Of a stretch of DNA of 64,000 bases, positions 39,281 to 48,867 are shown piece by piece. A program made the translations under genes and the position numbers. The DNA is from Gammaproteobacteria bacterium (lineage in GTDB: Bacteria > Pseudomonadota > Gammaproteobacteria > SZUA-152). The DNA lies in contig JAADGF010000105.1 of the NCBI GenBank assembly GCA_013152545.1, positions 215,950 to 279,949 of the forward strand. Reading direction: 5' to 3'. The notes beneath the pieces are model-generated. The model was not told the DNA's origin, ran no database searches, and saw only the letters and a list, made by a program, of their open reading frames with translations. Each line of letters opens with the position of its first letter. The stretch's first letter is position 1.

Positions 39281-39916
39281 ATGACACGAAATAAAATAAC
39301 CACTTACAAAATAACGTTATTGATTATCATCACGCTGGTAATGCTACCCGGTTGTGCCCTGCTGGTTGTGGGCGCAGCAGGCGGTACCGTAGCAGCGGTA
39401 CATGATCGCCGCTCCGCCGAAACAATACTCAAGGACCAAAGCATAGAAAACAACGCCATTGACAAACTTTATAGAGATCGTCAGTTACAAAAGAAAATCC
39501 ACATTAACGTTACCAGTTATAATTATATTGTCTTATTAACCGGTGAAACGCTAACAAGAGCAGCCCGTTCAAGGGCTATTGATATCGTTCGCAATCTTCC
39601 AAAAGTGCGGAGAGTACACAATGAACTCGTGGTAGCGGACCTCACATCACTCCGTTCACGCACCAATGATAGCTGGATCACATCTAAAGTAAAAACCGGC
39701 ATGGTAACCACCAAAAACCTTGATGCATCCCGCATAAAAGTCGTCACCGAAAACAGCGTAGTGTATTTAATGGGAATCGTCACACAAGATGAAGCCAACA
39801 AAGCCGTGGATATCGCCCGCAACACCAATGGTGTCCAGCGTGTAGTCAAGTTGTTCGAATATATACAACCCGTTACACCACCACAACCGATCACCCCAGG
39901 CACTACACCAATTTAA
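39281..39916 (+). CDS. dolP: BON-domain outer-membrane lipoprotein DolP (YraP)
   Basis: Lipoprotein that supports outer-membrane integrity and BAM function. Lipobox LPGCA in an N-terminal signal, then two BON domains (about 60-125 and 130-195; the second contains VKTGMVTTKNLDASRIKV and TQDEANKAVDIARNTNGVQRVVK). 211 residues, with a proline-rich tail. Its end overlaps the convergent sfsA end by 14 bases. In Pseudomonas a diaA/gmhA gene lies between yraN and this gene; here it is absent. Confidence 0.94.
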   Translation: MTRNKITTYKITLLIIITLVMLPGCALLVVGAAGGTVAAVHDRRSAETILKDQSIENNAIDKLYRDRQLQKKIHINVTSYNYIVLLTGETLTRAARSRAIDIVRNLPKVRRVHNELVVADLTSLRSRTNDSWITSKVKTGMVTTKNLDASRIKVVTENSVVYLMGIVTQDEANKAVDIARNTNGVQRVVKLFEYIQPVTPPQPITPGTTPI

Positions 39917-40652
39917 CCGGAATTTTTTTTCGCAACACAATTTCATCAGGTGACACCTCAGCCATATATGCCAACGCCTCGACACCAGCACTGACCGCCA
40001 AACGCAATAATTGCCCATACTCCATATCAATGGCATCCGCTGGTTTCATATCAGACACATCCGCGCGGGACACACAATAAAAAATAACGGCACGACCGCC
40101 TTGTTTTACCACTTGCATTAATTCCCGCAAATGTTTACTGCCACGCTTACTCACCGCATCGGGAAATAGGGCGGTATTTTTCGCTACCAGGGTGACGTTT
40201 TTTACTTCAACATAACACGAAGTATCTGTGCTTCGGGCCTCAGAACTCGACAGCGCTATACCTGCCTTGCTTAACAGAAAATCAATACGGCTGTTTTCCT
40301 GACCATATTTCACTTCGCTACGCAGATTATCATAACCCTGTAATTCAGCAACAACACCCTGCTCAATAGCTTCCCGCACCAAATGGTTGCTTAACATGGT
40401 ATTAATACCAACCAAAGTGCTTCCCTCACCATTAGCCACCTGCACTAACTCCCAAGTATAGGCATATTTTCGTTTCATATTACTAGAGCGACTTAACCAC
40501 ACCGGACTGCCCGGCTCACAACAGCCTGTCATTGCGCCCGTATTGGCTGTATGAGCCGTGACAACCTCACCAGTCGTTAATTCCACATCCGCCAAAAAAC
40601 GTTTGTAACGACGAATCAGACAACCCGATATAAGCGCAGGACTATATTTCAT
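39903..40652 (-). CDS. sfsA: SfsA family protein
   Basis: Family named for sugar fermentation stimulation; binds DNA non-specifically in E. coli, and the true biochemical role is not settled. AHTANTGAMTGCCEPG, SRIDFLL and the C-terminal YCVSRADV are typical. 249 residues. Convergent with dolP. Confidence 0.94.
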   Translation of the reverse strand: MKYSPALISGCLIRRYKRFLADVELTTGEVVTAHTANTGAMTGCCEPGSPVWLSRSSNMKRKYAYTWELVQVANGEGSTLVGINTMLSNHLVREAIEQGVVAELQGYDNLRSEVKYGQENSRIDFLLSKAGIALSSSEARSTDTSCYVEVKNVTLVAKNTALFPDAVSKRGSKHLRELMQVVKQGGRAVIFYCVSRADVSDMKPADAIDMEYGQLLRLAVSAGVEALAYMAEVSPDEIVLRKKIPVKLV

Positions 40653-40727
40653 CTATTTTATGTACTCGAAAATGACTAATTAAAGTCGTACGATAACAGA
40701 TAAAACACTAAAATTGGTTAACTCCCG

Positions 40728-40890
40728 ATACCCGTGGCATTTGAGATTTAAGGTATCCGTGTGCCTTATTGATTTTATGACACCACAAAGTAACTTCATT
40801 ATAAAAGATCAAATGACACGTAATAGCGGGACGATTGCAAAGAATTTCAACGCAGCCATGGAATGGAGAGGACATGCAATAAAGCCTAAA
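40728..40890 (+). repeat. Family A (TATACCC) repeat, right end replaced
   Basis: The left inverted end ATACCCGTGGCATTTGAGAT and the inner block GCAAAGAATTTCAACGCAGC are present. The right end stops at CCTAAA, exactly where the family B element begins, so this copy has lost its right terminus to that element. Confidence 0.75.
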
Positions 40891-41065
40891 CCTAAATTCA
40901 TCAGTTGAATCGTCGCGAGAGCGACGAGGGCGCTGAAGGTAAAAGACGTATTGGGATTTTTTGGGCGACAGCGTATCACCCACACGGTGAGTTCAGAAAA
41001 TCCCAATACGTCTTTTAGGTTCTGTGCTATCGGCGGTCGCAGTAGATTCAACTGAGTAATTTAGG
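40891..41065 (+). repeat. Family B 175-base element, copy 1
   Basis: Outer ends CCTAAATTCATCAGTTGAATC and the inverse of GATTCAACTGAGTAATTTAGG are inverted repeats. Inside, AAAAGACGTATTGGGATT and its inverse form a second long inverted pair. It matches 57745-57919 with about 11 differences in 175 bases. No coding capacity. Confidence 0.85.
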
Positions 41066-41266
41066 TTTAACCTAAAAGACGGTATGTTAAAGTGCAGCAA
41101 TTCCCGCCAATCCTATCTTCAACCCAATATCGACAAAAATTGGATAAAAGGCAGATGAGCCGATGCTTGGACAACTCTTTTGGGTTCTTTAGGCAAGCGG
41201 TTTCAGATGGTTTTTATTCAAAACCCAGCTAACAGACATAAAAACCCCCTCTCTTTTAAGGGCAAG

Positions 41267-41506
41267 CTACTTCAATTGAAACACCCAGTCTTGTGTTGGA
41301 GGCGCTCTTTTCCCGGGGTTGGCTATATAGATGAAAAGTGTCTCCCAATCGGCAAACACACCTGTTTGAATCAGGTTCCGAATCCGCTCAAACAGCACTT
41401 TAAATGCCCCTGCGTGTTGACGGATTTTTTGATACGCTAGGCTACAAAGTTGCTGGACTTGATCACACAAAAGGCAAGCATCATAAGCATCGTCATCACG
41501 GAGCAT
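41267..41506 (-). pseudogene. Possible gene remnant, unrecognised
   Basis: 79 codons starting MLRDDDAYDACLLCDQVQQL. The end ...NPGKRAPPTQDWVFQLK looks like the tail of a larger soluble protein, and it lies between repeats, where decayed mobile-element genes are common. I cannot name the family. Confidence 0.2.
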
Positions 41507-41544
41507 AGGTTTTCTTTCCCGTGGCCATAATTGTGTTCAAAATT

Positions 41545-41675
41545 GTACCCTTGGTTTTTCATTAGGCGAGGCAAAATGACGCGTTATAGTCGTTCTATTG
41601 CAAGGAATTTCAACGCCGCTATGAATGAAATAGGGTGTGCAATTTATCCGAAATCTTAAACGCTTTGGGTATATA
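41545..41675 (+). repeat. Family A repeat, internally deleted
   Basis: A degenerate left end (GTACCCTTGG), then GCAAGGAATTTCAACGCCGC and a good right end AAACGCTTTGGGTATATA. About 131 bases instead of 209. Confidence 0.6.
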
Positions 41676-42017
41676 CCAACTGAAGAGCAATAAACCGCTA
41701 TCCTTGTCAGTTAAATGACTACACGACGTTTCTCTTTCCGTCTTATCGAACAGAAAAAATGCATCAGAACAAGACAAAATAAAACCCTAGAGCTAACAAT
41801 CACGTTCACATTATCCTACTAAAGGATATTATCCCTTGTAGTATGCATTAATAGAAATTTGCATCGTGCATTAAATTGTATACATTACAGAGAAGGTGAA
41901 ATAAAACATAACACTTTAACTCATAAGCATTTAAGGACCTATTCAGAAATACATGAAAAAATAAAACAAACGATTCAACAACGTAACAGCAGTGCTAACA
42001 TGGACCCGACAACAACT

Positions 42018-42100
42018 ATCGCAGCATTAAAATTCATTATAATCGTTCAACTATCACTTTTTAAAGAACCTACTTTTGGGGTCATAAAATAAACGGAAAC
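42018..42100 (-). repeat. Family A repeat, inverted and degenerate
   Basis: AAAATTCATTATAATCG and AAAGAACCTACTTTTG match the reverse complement of the other family A copies; the blocks between are partly deleted. Confidence 0.45.
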
Positions 42101-42251
42101 ACATTCAACACCTAAACACCACGGACGACAAAAAAAGTAAAATAATTTTTAAATTTTCCCAAAATATAGTATTCGTTAACCCAGCAAAGGAGCACCCCAC
42201 AATAACCACAGCACAAAACGAACTCACAATAAACCACACGGAGAACAAGCA

Positions 42252-43796
42252 ATGATAAACGGCATAAACAGAAAGACAAAAAAACCAACGACGACATTAT
42301 TATTGTTGTTGTTTGGGTTGTTAGCATTTACATTAGGCCCCGTGCTAGCAGCACCCATTTACGGCCTTAACCATTCAAAGCGGATTAACGGTCAATTTAT
42401 TGTTGTTCTTAAGGAAAATCAATCTGCATTTTCGGCAACAAAAAACGCAATCGCTATCGACATAGCCTCCACTTACTCAGCGTCCGTCAGCCATCGATAC
42501 GCTAAAGTACTGCGCGGATTTGTTGTCAATATGCCGGAGGGCCGATTGCAAGCATTAGCCAAAGACCCCCGGGTGGCTTTTATCGAAGCCGATCGCATTA
42601 TTCGTTTGAGCGCAACACAAAGCAACGCAACATGGGGGATTGACCGCACGGACCAACGGGACTTACCACTCGATCAACTTTACACGTATAACACCGATGC
42701 CAGCAATGTAAACGTCTATGTAATTGATACTGGTATACGTCAAAGTCATGCTAATTTTGCCGGACGCGCGATATCCGGATTTAGCGCAATTAATGATCGC
42801 ATTGGTACCAACGACTGTAACGGCCACGGCACCCATGTTGCTGGCACCATAGGCAGTGCTACATACGGTATTGCAAAACAGGTCACGCTCCATGCGGTAC
42901 GTGTACTGGACTGCCAGGGTGCTGGCAGCTTGTCTGGGGTAATAGCAGGTATCGATTGGGTCACCAGCAATCATGTTACCCCAGCAGTAGCCAATTTGAG
43001 CCTAGGCGGTGGTGCATCCAGGGCGCTGGATAATGCAGTACGTAACTCAATTGCAGCTGGTGTAACTTATGTTGTTGCCGCAGGAAACGATAACATTGAT
43101 GCTTGCAGCCAATCGCCGTCACGAGTGGATGAGGCGCTAACCGTTGCAGCCAGCACGGCAACAGATCGCCGTTCATCATTTTCAAACTGGGGGGCCTGCA
43201 TTGACGTTTTTGCCCCCGGTTCCAGCATTACCTCCACTTGGCATAGCTCTGACAGCGCCGTCAACACGATTAGCGGTACATCCATGGCTTCCCCGATGGT
43301 CGCCGGGGTAGCTGCACTTTATCTGGCAGACAACCCGAACGCCAGCCCCAGCGAGGTAGTCGCAGCAGTCATCTCAAGCGCAAGTAACGGGCGAATCAGC
43401 AATATTGGTACCGGTTCACCCAATCGTTTAGTCTATGCACCACTTACAAGTGAAAATACGGATAGCGGCACAATAACAACTTGCCCGGCGGGCTCTGAGA
43501 CCTTTGCTGGATCACTATCAGGCACTGGCGCAGTGGAATACCAACCCGACGGAACTTATTATTATTCAGCTAGCAGTGGCCTCCATATTGGCAACCTGGA
43601 AGGCCCCACATTAACCGACTTCGATCTATATTTGTGGAAATGGAACAGCCGAACAGGTTGGCAAACAGTCGCGTCTTCGACGAACAACGCTTCATCAGAA
43701 TCAGTTAATTACAGCGGCACCCGCGGTTATTATGTATGGCGCGTCCATTCTTACCGCAGCGGGGGTAATTATAATTTTTGTATGACCCGTCCTTAA
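42252..43796 (+). CDS. Secreted subtilisin-like serine protease (S8, proteinase K type)
   Basis: A secreted endopeptidase. Signal peptide (about 1-33), I9-type inhibitory propeptide (about 45-110), and S8 domain with a complete triad: Asp159 (VIDTGIR), His192 (GHGTHVAG) and Ser344 (SGTSMASP). A C-terminal pre-peptidase domain (about 410-514) with YYYSASSGLHIGNLEGP follows; such domains are usually cut off after export. GGAGA lies before the ATG. Family A repeats and non-coding sequence lie upstream. Confidence 0.95.
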   Translation: MINGINRKTKKPTTTLLLLLFGLLAFTLGPVLAAPIYGLNHSKRINGQFIVVLKENQSAFSATKNAIAIDIASTYSASVSHRYAKVLRGFVVNMPEGRLQALAKDPRVAFIEADRIIRLSATQSNATWGIDRTDQRDLPLDQLYTYNTDASNVNVYVIDTGIRQSHANFAGRAISGFSAINDRIGTNDCNGHGTHVAGTIGSATYGIAKQVTLHAVRVLDCQGAGSLSGVIAGIDWVTSNHVTPAVANLSLGGGASRALDNAVRNSIAAGVTYVVAAGNDNIDACSQSPSRVDEALTVAASTATDRRSSFSNWGACIDVFAPGSSITSTWHSSDSAVNTISGTSMASPMVAGVAALYLADNPNASPSEVVAAVISSASNGRISNIGTGSPNRLVYAPLTSENTDSGTITTCPAGSETFAGSLSGTGAVEYQPDGTYYYSASSGLHIGNLEGPTLTDFDLYLWKWNSRTGWQTVASSTNNASSESVNYSGTRGYYVWRVHSYRSGGNYNFCMTRP

Positions 43797-43833
43797 TGAT
43801 TTTCAGTTAACTCAACAAATATTGAAAAAACCA

Positions 43834-43863
43834 ACCTGCGGCCGTGGGTAACCGGCCGCAGGT
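43834..43863 (-). terminator. Strong GC hairpin after the protease gene
   Basis: ACCTGCGGCCG and its complement with an 8-base loop. The T run (GGTTTTTTC) lies on the minus strand side, so it would stop antisense transcription better than the protease mRNA. Confidence 0.6.
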
Positions 43864-44163
43864 GACGACTTATCGCAATTCACCGTTGGCAAGACCGTTG
43901 AGAATGTAGAAAAACGCATTAAAAACAAAATACCGTCAATTTTTGGGGTGCCAAAACCATTGACTTGACACGAGATCGTTTGAGAGAGGAACGTTGAGAC
44001 GGTCAGTTTTCTATATTTTAATTCAAGAAATCAAAACATCCTCGTTAGCGGTTACATCCAGCAGGCAGCCGCTAAGGAACGTACACGTTGTTGCTTAGCG
44101 CTATGTCGTAAATAACATGATACCATACACACTCTTTTCACAGCGTAGACACAACCACAAAAA

Positions 44164-45213
44164 ATGGACAATTATTTATTTTTTGTTTCAAAAGCTTATT
44201 CTATCGAAATTTTGCGTCCACTACAGCAGGCGATTCTAGCACGTGGAGGGCAAGTCGTATGGTTTTTAAGTGGCGTGCAACACACCCTTTTACACGCTAA
44301 TGAAATGACATTGCAGACGGTAACGGAAGTTAAGCACTTTAACCCTAAAGCCGTATTCGCGCCAGGCAACTGGGTGCCTGATTTTTTCCCTGGTGTTAAA
44401 GTCGAAATTTACCATGGATTTGGCATCGAAAAAAAAGGCCATTTTAAAATTCGAGGGTTTTTTGATCTTTATTGTACTCACGGCCCCATCGGTACTCGCA
44501 TTGTTAAAAATTTATCGCAACAATACGGTTTTTTCCACGTAACAGAGACTGGCTGGCCAAAAATGGACCCTTTGTTTAATACACACCAGCATAGCAGGCA
44601 ACACAACCAACAGGCACAACTAGTGCTCACCTCACCGAAACCCTTAATTTTTTATGCTCCCACATTTAGCGTCAGCCTCACATCAGCACCAGCCCTTAAA
44701 CATGAAATCCAGCGACTAAGTACCCAAGGTGACTGGCATTGGATTGTCAAATTTCATCCTAAAATGGACCAGAGCAGCATTGACGAATACAAAGCCATGC
44801 AGAACGACAATCTCACCATCGCAGATTCTGAAGCTATATTACCTTTATTGCAGGCAGCTGATGTTCTGGTATCGGACACTTCCTCCGTTGTGGCAGAATT
44901 CTTAATGCTTGGCAAACCAGTCGTCGCTTACAACCCCCGAAAACCTGGCCCTTACTTACTAACAATTACTGAATCAGCAGAACTGGCAAGCGCAGTCGCT
45001 AAAGCACTAACACGGCCGACGGCTTTAATGGCCAAAGCAAATCACTTCATCCAGGAAATGCACCCATATAATGACGGCAAATCAAGCGAGCGGGTATTAG
45101 ATGCAACCGATGATTTTATAAAAAACCATGCTCACAATTTAAAGAGCAAACCGCTAAATATTTGGAGAAAACTTAAAGCCCGGCAGCAACTGAACTATTA
45201 TCATTTAAAGTGA
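44164..45213 (+). CDS. CDP-glycerol:glycerophosphotransferase family protein
   Basis: 349 residues related to TagF-like transferases that move glycerol phosphate or similar groups from CDP-linked donors. WIVKFHPKMD, VSDTSSVVAEFLMLGKPVVAYNPRKPG and MHPYNDGKSSERVLD are characteristic. There is no signal peptide; the enzyme should act at the cytoplasmic membrane. It is convergent with the nucleotidyltransferase gene 33 bases away. Confidence 0.85.
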   Translation: MDNYLFFVSKAYSIEILRPLQQAILARGGQVVWFLSGVQHTLLHANEMTLQTVTEVKHFNPKAVFAPGNWVPDFFPGVKVEIYHGFGIEKKGHFKIRGFFDLYCTHGPIGTRIVKNLSQQYGFFHVTETGWPKMDPLFNTHQHSRQHNQQAQLVLTSPKPLIFYAPTFSVSLTSAPALKHEIQRLSTQGDWHWIVKFHPKMDQSSIDEYKAMQNDNLTIADSEAILPLLQAADVLVSDTSSVVAEFLMLGKPVVAYNPRKPGPYLLTITESAELASAVAKALTRPTALMAKANHFIQEMHPYNDGKSSERVLDATDDFIKNHAHNLKSKPLNIWRKLKARQQLNYYHLK

Positions 45214-45246
45214 TTTATTCACTAAAGACATATACCCATTTCGGCA

Positions 45247-45939
45247 TTATTCTTTTAATAATTTTTTTGCCACCTCCAGATCTTCATTAAAATCCACCTC
45301 TATACAAGCATACTGAGTAACATCAACCGGCTTAAACACATTACCTTCTTTTTCAATCAACAGCTCCATTGCACGCTCAAAATAATCGTTATCATCCACC
45401 TGCATCAATTGATTACAGAATGCCTTAACGAACGGTTGCCTGATTAGGTTTATCCCCAAGGCTTCCCCTAACGCAGGCGAAACCTGCTTGGATATTTGTT
45501 GAATAAAACCATCAGCATTTAACGTATATTTAATCTCTTCCTCCGCGACACTCGCGGTATTAGCCGCCACCGCAGAGCTATCACTTGCCAACACGCATTT
45601 AATAACATCCGGCTCAAAAACCACATCCCCATTCAACCATAAGACATCCTCATATTGAAAATGACTTAATGCATATAAAAGGCTTTTCGAGGTATTAGTG
45701 GTATCGTAGTTTGGATTATAACAATAGAGTAACTCTGGTGCCGCTTCCATAATTAAATCTTTTTTAAAGCCAACAACCCCAACAATATCCAAATCGAATT
45801 TTTTTAGAATGCGAAGTTGCCGCGAGAGTATTGTTTCACCATTACCCAGCGGGGTCAGGCTTTTCGGACGAGGCCGTCCCAGGCGACTCCCCATGCCTGC
45901 AAGTAAAATAATTGCTTTCGGTTTTTTATTCACTGTCAT
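45247..45939 (-). CDS. Sugar- or alcohol-phosphate nucleotidyltransferase (LicC-like)
   Basis: 230 residues with an N-terminal nucleotide-binding signature IILLAGMGSRLGRPRPKSL and a DVVLWLNGDVVFEPDV-like metal site (residues about 100-110, LNGDVV). It is most similar in layout to LicC choline-phosphate cytidylyltransferases. The context suggests it activates the group used by the transferases beside it; the actual substrate is not shown by the sequence. Confidence 0.75.
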   Translation of the reverse strand: MTVNKKPKAIILLAGMGSRLGRPRPKSLTPLGNGETILSRQLRILKKFDLDIVGVVGFKKDLIMEAAPELLYCYNPNYDTTNTSKSLLYALSHFQYEDVLWLNGDVVFEPDVIKCVLASDSSAVAANTASVAEEEIKYTLNADGFIQQISKQVSPALGEALGINLIRQPFVKAFCNQLMQVDDNDYFERAMELLIEKEGNVFKPVDVTQYACIEVDFNEDLEVAKKLLKE

Positions 45940-46064
45940 TTAATTCCGCCAAGCGAGGGTCTATTGAACATCAAACATTACTCCTGCCGCAACAACAATA
46001 GCTAAAACAGCAACAATACTCAAGGGGCAGCTGCTCCTAGTAAAAGTAATTTAATCAACGTATT

Positions 46065-47141
46065 TTATACAAACCGAGAACTGTTTATATTCTCAAGAAA
46101 CTCAACCGCCCTGCCAATACTTTTGCCGTCATTAAAATAAAAACAATTATGCAACATTTCACAATATCCGTGCTCCATTGGGTCATGATAGGCAAGTGTA
46201 TCAGTAACCAACGCAAGCACATCCATTGATTCATCGTAATATTTAACGATAGAACTAATATCGTATTCAGCTGGCATATCATGCCCTTCACTGAAACCGT
46301 TATCAATGACGATCAGGGGCTTTTGAGTAATAAGGTACTCATAAATAATTGATGAGGTATCACTAATCAGTAAGTCTGATATGTAAAAATCATCGAACGT
46401 ATCATGATTTAGCAAATCAGATGGCATCGAAAAATAAACATGCTGCAACCCACGTTTTTTCACCTCTGTCCGTAATTTTGCGACATGCATACGATCATGA
46501 GCATGAGGTCGAATAATAAGATTATATTCAGAACTCAGAGATTGGCTAAAGGGTATTGCATACTTGAGTAACGTACCATTACCCCACCGCCATGTTGGTG
46601 CGTATAAAATATTTTTCCTGTTAGTATCAATAATACCTAGATTTCTCATTATTCGGCTTGCGTCCATACGGCGATTAACGTAATCATCAAAACGCAAATT
46701 TCCAATTTTAATACGTTTTTCTTCAGGAACATCAATACCCGTGTCTTTAAGTTTTTCTAGATGTTTCGGTCCGGAAACAAACAAATAATCAAACAGGTCG
46801 AACTGTTTTTTTGCCTCATTACCAGGGTAACGCTTATCACCAGTGCCATGACCAACAAATACAGTAATGCAATTTTTGCTAGACTGCTCCAACGTCACCG
46901 TAGAAAGAGACAACACGACACCATTGATGTTGATTGGTTTTTTTATGTTTAATATACTAACTGGCGGTGTATTCAAAAAAGTTTTTTTTTCAGGAAAGAG
47001 ATTGCCATTGCGCATATAACGCTTGAATTGCAGCCAACGTTTTAGATTTGGTACCAGAAATTCCCCCCCTACTTCACGGTACAATGGCCAGGCATGTGAG
47101 TTCTGGTAAACTTGAATTGAAAAGTAGTGAATGTTTTCCAT
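46065..47141 (-). CDS. Second CDP-glycerol glycerophosphotransferase family protein
   Basis: 358 residues from the ATG at 47141, which overlaps the stop of the upstream glycosyltransferase by one base (TAATG); a longer start exists at 47168. GHGTGDKRYPG, LIIRPHAHDRMHV and ISDTSSIIYEYLITQKPLIVIDNGF match the family. A likely operon partner of the glycosyltransferase. AT-rich compared with the upstream block. Confidence 0.85.
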   Translation of the reverse strand: MENIHYFSIQVYQNSHAWPLYREVGGEFLVPNLKRWLQFKRYMRNGNLFPEKKTFLNTPPVSILNIKKPININGVVLSLSTVTLEQSSKNCITVFVGHGTGDKRYPGNEAKKQFDLFDYLFVSGPKHLEKLKDTGIDVPEEKRIKIGNLRFDDYVNRRMDASRIMRNLGIIDTNRKNILYAPTWRWGNGTLLKYAIPFSQSLSSEYNLIIRPHAHDRMHVAKLRTEVKKRGLQHVYFSMPSDLLNHDTFDDFYISDLLISDTSSIIYEYLITQKPLIVIDNGFSEGHDMPAEYDISSIVKYYDESMDVLALVTDTLAYHDPMEHGYCEMLHNCFYFNDGKSIGRAVEFLENINSSRFV

Positions 47142-47938
47142 TAACCCTTCTTCGCTGTCAACGACCACAGCGCTGCATATTTATTGAATGTATACTGACT
47201 ATAAAGCACCGCCATTAGAAACCCCCGCCGACCATCCAGCACCCCCAACCGAAATATATAAATGACGGTAAACATCCATAACGCATGAAACAACGCATTC
47301 AGTAATCCTGTACGGCAACCTTTTTGGTAGCGTTGCTGCGCCCAAATCCAGGAATATACACTGAATTTATCGATACCATGCTTAAAATCGCGATGCGTAT
47401 AGTGCAGCAATCGTCCCTTTGTTTTCCCGATCGTACCAGGCGGAAGTATTATGTGTTCATGGACTTGAGCATCAGAAAATTTGGCTCCTTTGCGCTTAAA
47501 CAGGCGCAGTGGCGCACGTCCACTTCGACCGTAATCCAAACGTTCGCCATAAAGCATGACGGCCCAAGGTGTCTTAAATCCCACCTCGCTGGGCGAACGG
47601 CTAATAATGTTATCTATTTCCTGTTGTAATGCTGGAGATACCTGTTCGTCAGCATCAATAGACAACACCCAAATGCCTGCGGCTTTTTCTAAGGCGCGTT
47701 GCTTTTGTGGTCCATAACCTGGCCAATCGGTAATAAATACCTGGGAAGTATACTGCTTGGCAATATTAACAGTAGCATCTTCACTACCACTGTCCAACAC
47801 TATAATTTCGTCAGCCCAATTAGCCACTGATGCTAAACAGGCTGATATACGATCAGCTTCGTTTTTGGTAATAACGATCACCGACAATGATTCTTTACGA
47901 TGTTTGCTGGTTAAGACGGGGACGTTGTTATTTCGCAC
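47141..47938 (-). CDS. Family 2 glycosyltransferase, WaaE/KdtX-like
   Basis: 265 residues. LSVIVITKNEADRISACLASV, VLDSGSEDATVNIAKQY and the catalytic SIDADEQVSPAL identify a GT2 enzyme of the LPS-core beta-glucosyltransferase type. An HYTHRDFKHG motif and a C-terminal hydrophobic helix also fit. It begins the three-gene minus-strand operon with the glycerophosphotransferase and, 125 bases later, the nucleotidyltransferase. Confidence 0.88.
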   Translation of the reverse strand: MRNNNVPVLTSKHRKESLSVIVITKNEADRISACLASVANWADEIIVLDSGSEDATVNIAKQYTSQVFITDWPGYGPQKQRALEKAAGIWVLSIDADEQVSPALQQEIDNIISRSPSEVGFKTPWAVMLYGERLDYGRSGRAPLRLFKRKGAKFSDAQVHEHIILPPGTIGKTKGRLLHYTHRDFKHGIDKFSVYSWIWAQQRYQKGCRTGLLNALFHALWMFTVIYIFRLGVLDGRRGFLMAVLYSQYTFNKYAALWSLTAKKG

Positions 47939-48867
47939 AGTTGACAGTCATGTTAAGTTATAGTTATTAAGGATGGCGTTATTTGATACAGTGAATATTA
48001 AATGCAACACTGGCAGTTGACTCTTGCATTTTCCATGTTATTTGTGTTGTGCTTAGTGTACTGAATTTCGATATATGCAACAATAAGGTTCCAGCACATC
48101 ACCGCACATTTTTATAGCGTTTCTCAACCGATGAAACAGTTACCTCTCTCTATTTCATGGCCATTCAGGATAAACCGAAGATTACCAATTACAGTCTGTT
48201 TGCAACATAATGACGTGCGCCTTATTAACTGAAAACACTATACAAAAACAATTATAGAAGAAAATTCAATATCAATATTTTATATTATGACAATACCAAC
48301 ATGAGAATAGTCGCTTAATTCTCCACTTATCGCACGAACCTCACTTTCTTTATAATCGCAGTTTCACGAGGTTCATCGCATTAACACCCAGAAAATAACG
48401 ATTAAAACAATATCGCAACCACCCAGATGATGCCTTAGGCTTAATCGGTATCCGCAATTTTTAACGCAGCAACCGGGCAAATCGAAGCTAAGTGGAGTAG
48501 TTACACTTTTTCAATAAATCAACCTTACAGGGCATAGGTAAAAAAATTACCCGCTGTTTTTAATTGATAAATTTCTACCGCACACATTACTTATGGTTAC
48601 AGACAGGGAGCGTTAGTCAGACTCAATTACATTGCACGGTTCATTTGGAATAACCATATCATACCGTGGGAGACGCATTTTAAGGTGCAGCAATGATGAA
48701 AACAAAACCTCCTCAACAGACCCTCTATTAACCCAGCTCAGCGGGGTTCAGCACTGATTCAGTTAACGTTCCACACACTGTCAATAACATTCAGAACTTG
48801 CCCTTTAATACCAACCCCAACAATTTTCATCTGTAACGGTTTATATTGAAATCAATGGGAGACAGTT
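47939..48867. other. Long non-coding region
   Basis: About 930 AT-rich bases without a supported gene. It contains AAGTGGAGTAGTTACACT (48490-48507), preceded by GGGCAAATCGAAGC, which also appears near bases 243-270. No tRNA or known RNA was recognised. Confidence 0.4.

Larger units (their letters stand above)
41066..42251. other. Gene-poor region with repeat fragments
   Basis: About 1.2 kb between sfsA/repeats and the subtilase gene. It contains the shortened family A copy (41545-41675) and an inverted, degenerate family A copy (42018-42100). A frame at 41267-41506 on the minus strand (79 codons) has no recognised homology. The frame at 41859-42092 overlaps the degenerate repeat and is unlikely to be a gene. 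Confidence 0.4.

Noticed and set aside
40891-41065. CRISPR-like repeat array
   Set aside because: There is a single 175-base unit with inverted repeats, not regularly spaced direct repeats; no cas genes were seen.
41859-42092. 77-codon reading frame
   Set aside because: It needs a TTG start and half of it lies in a degenerate inverted family A repeat.
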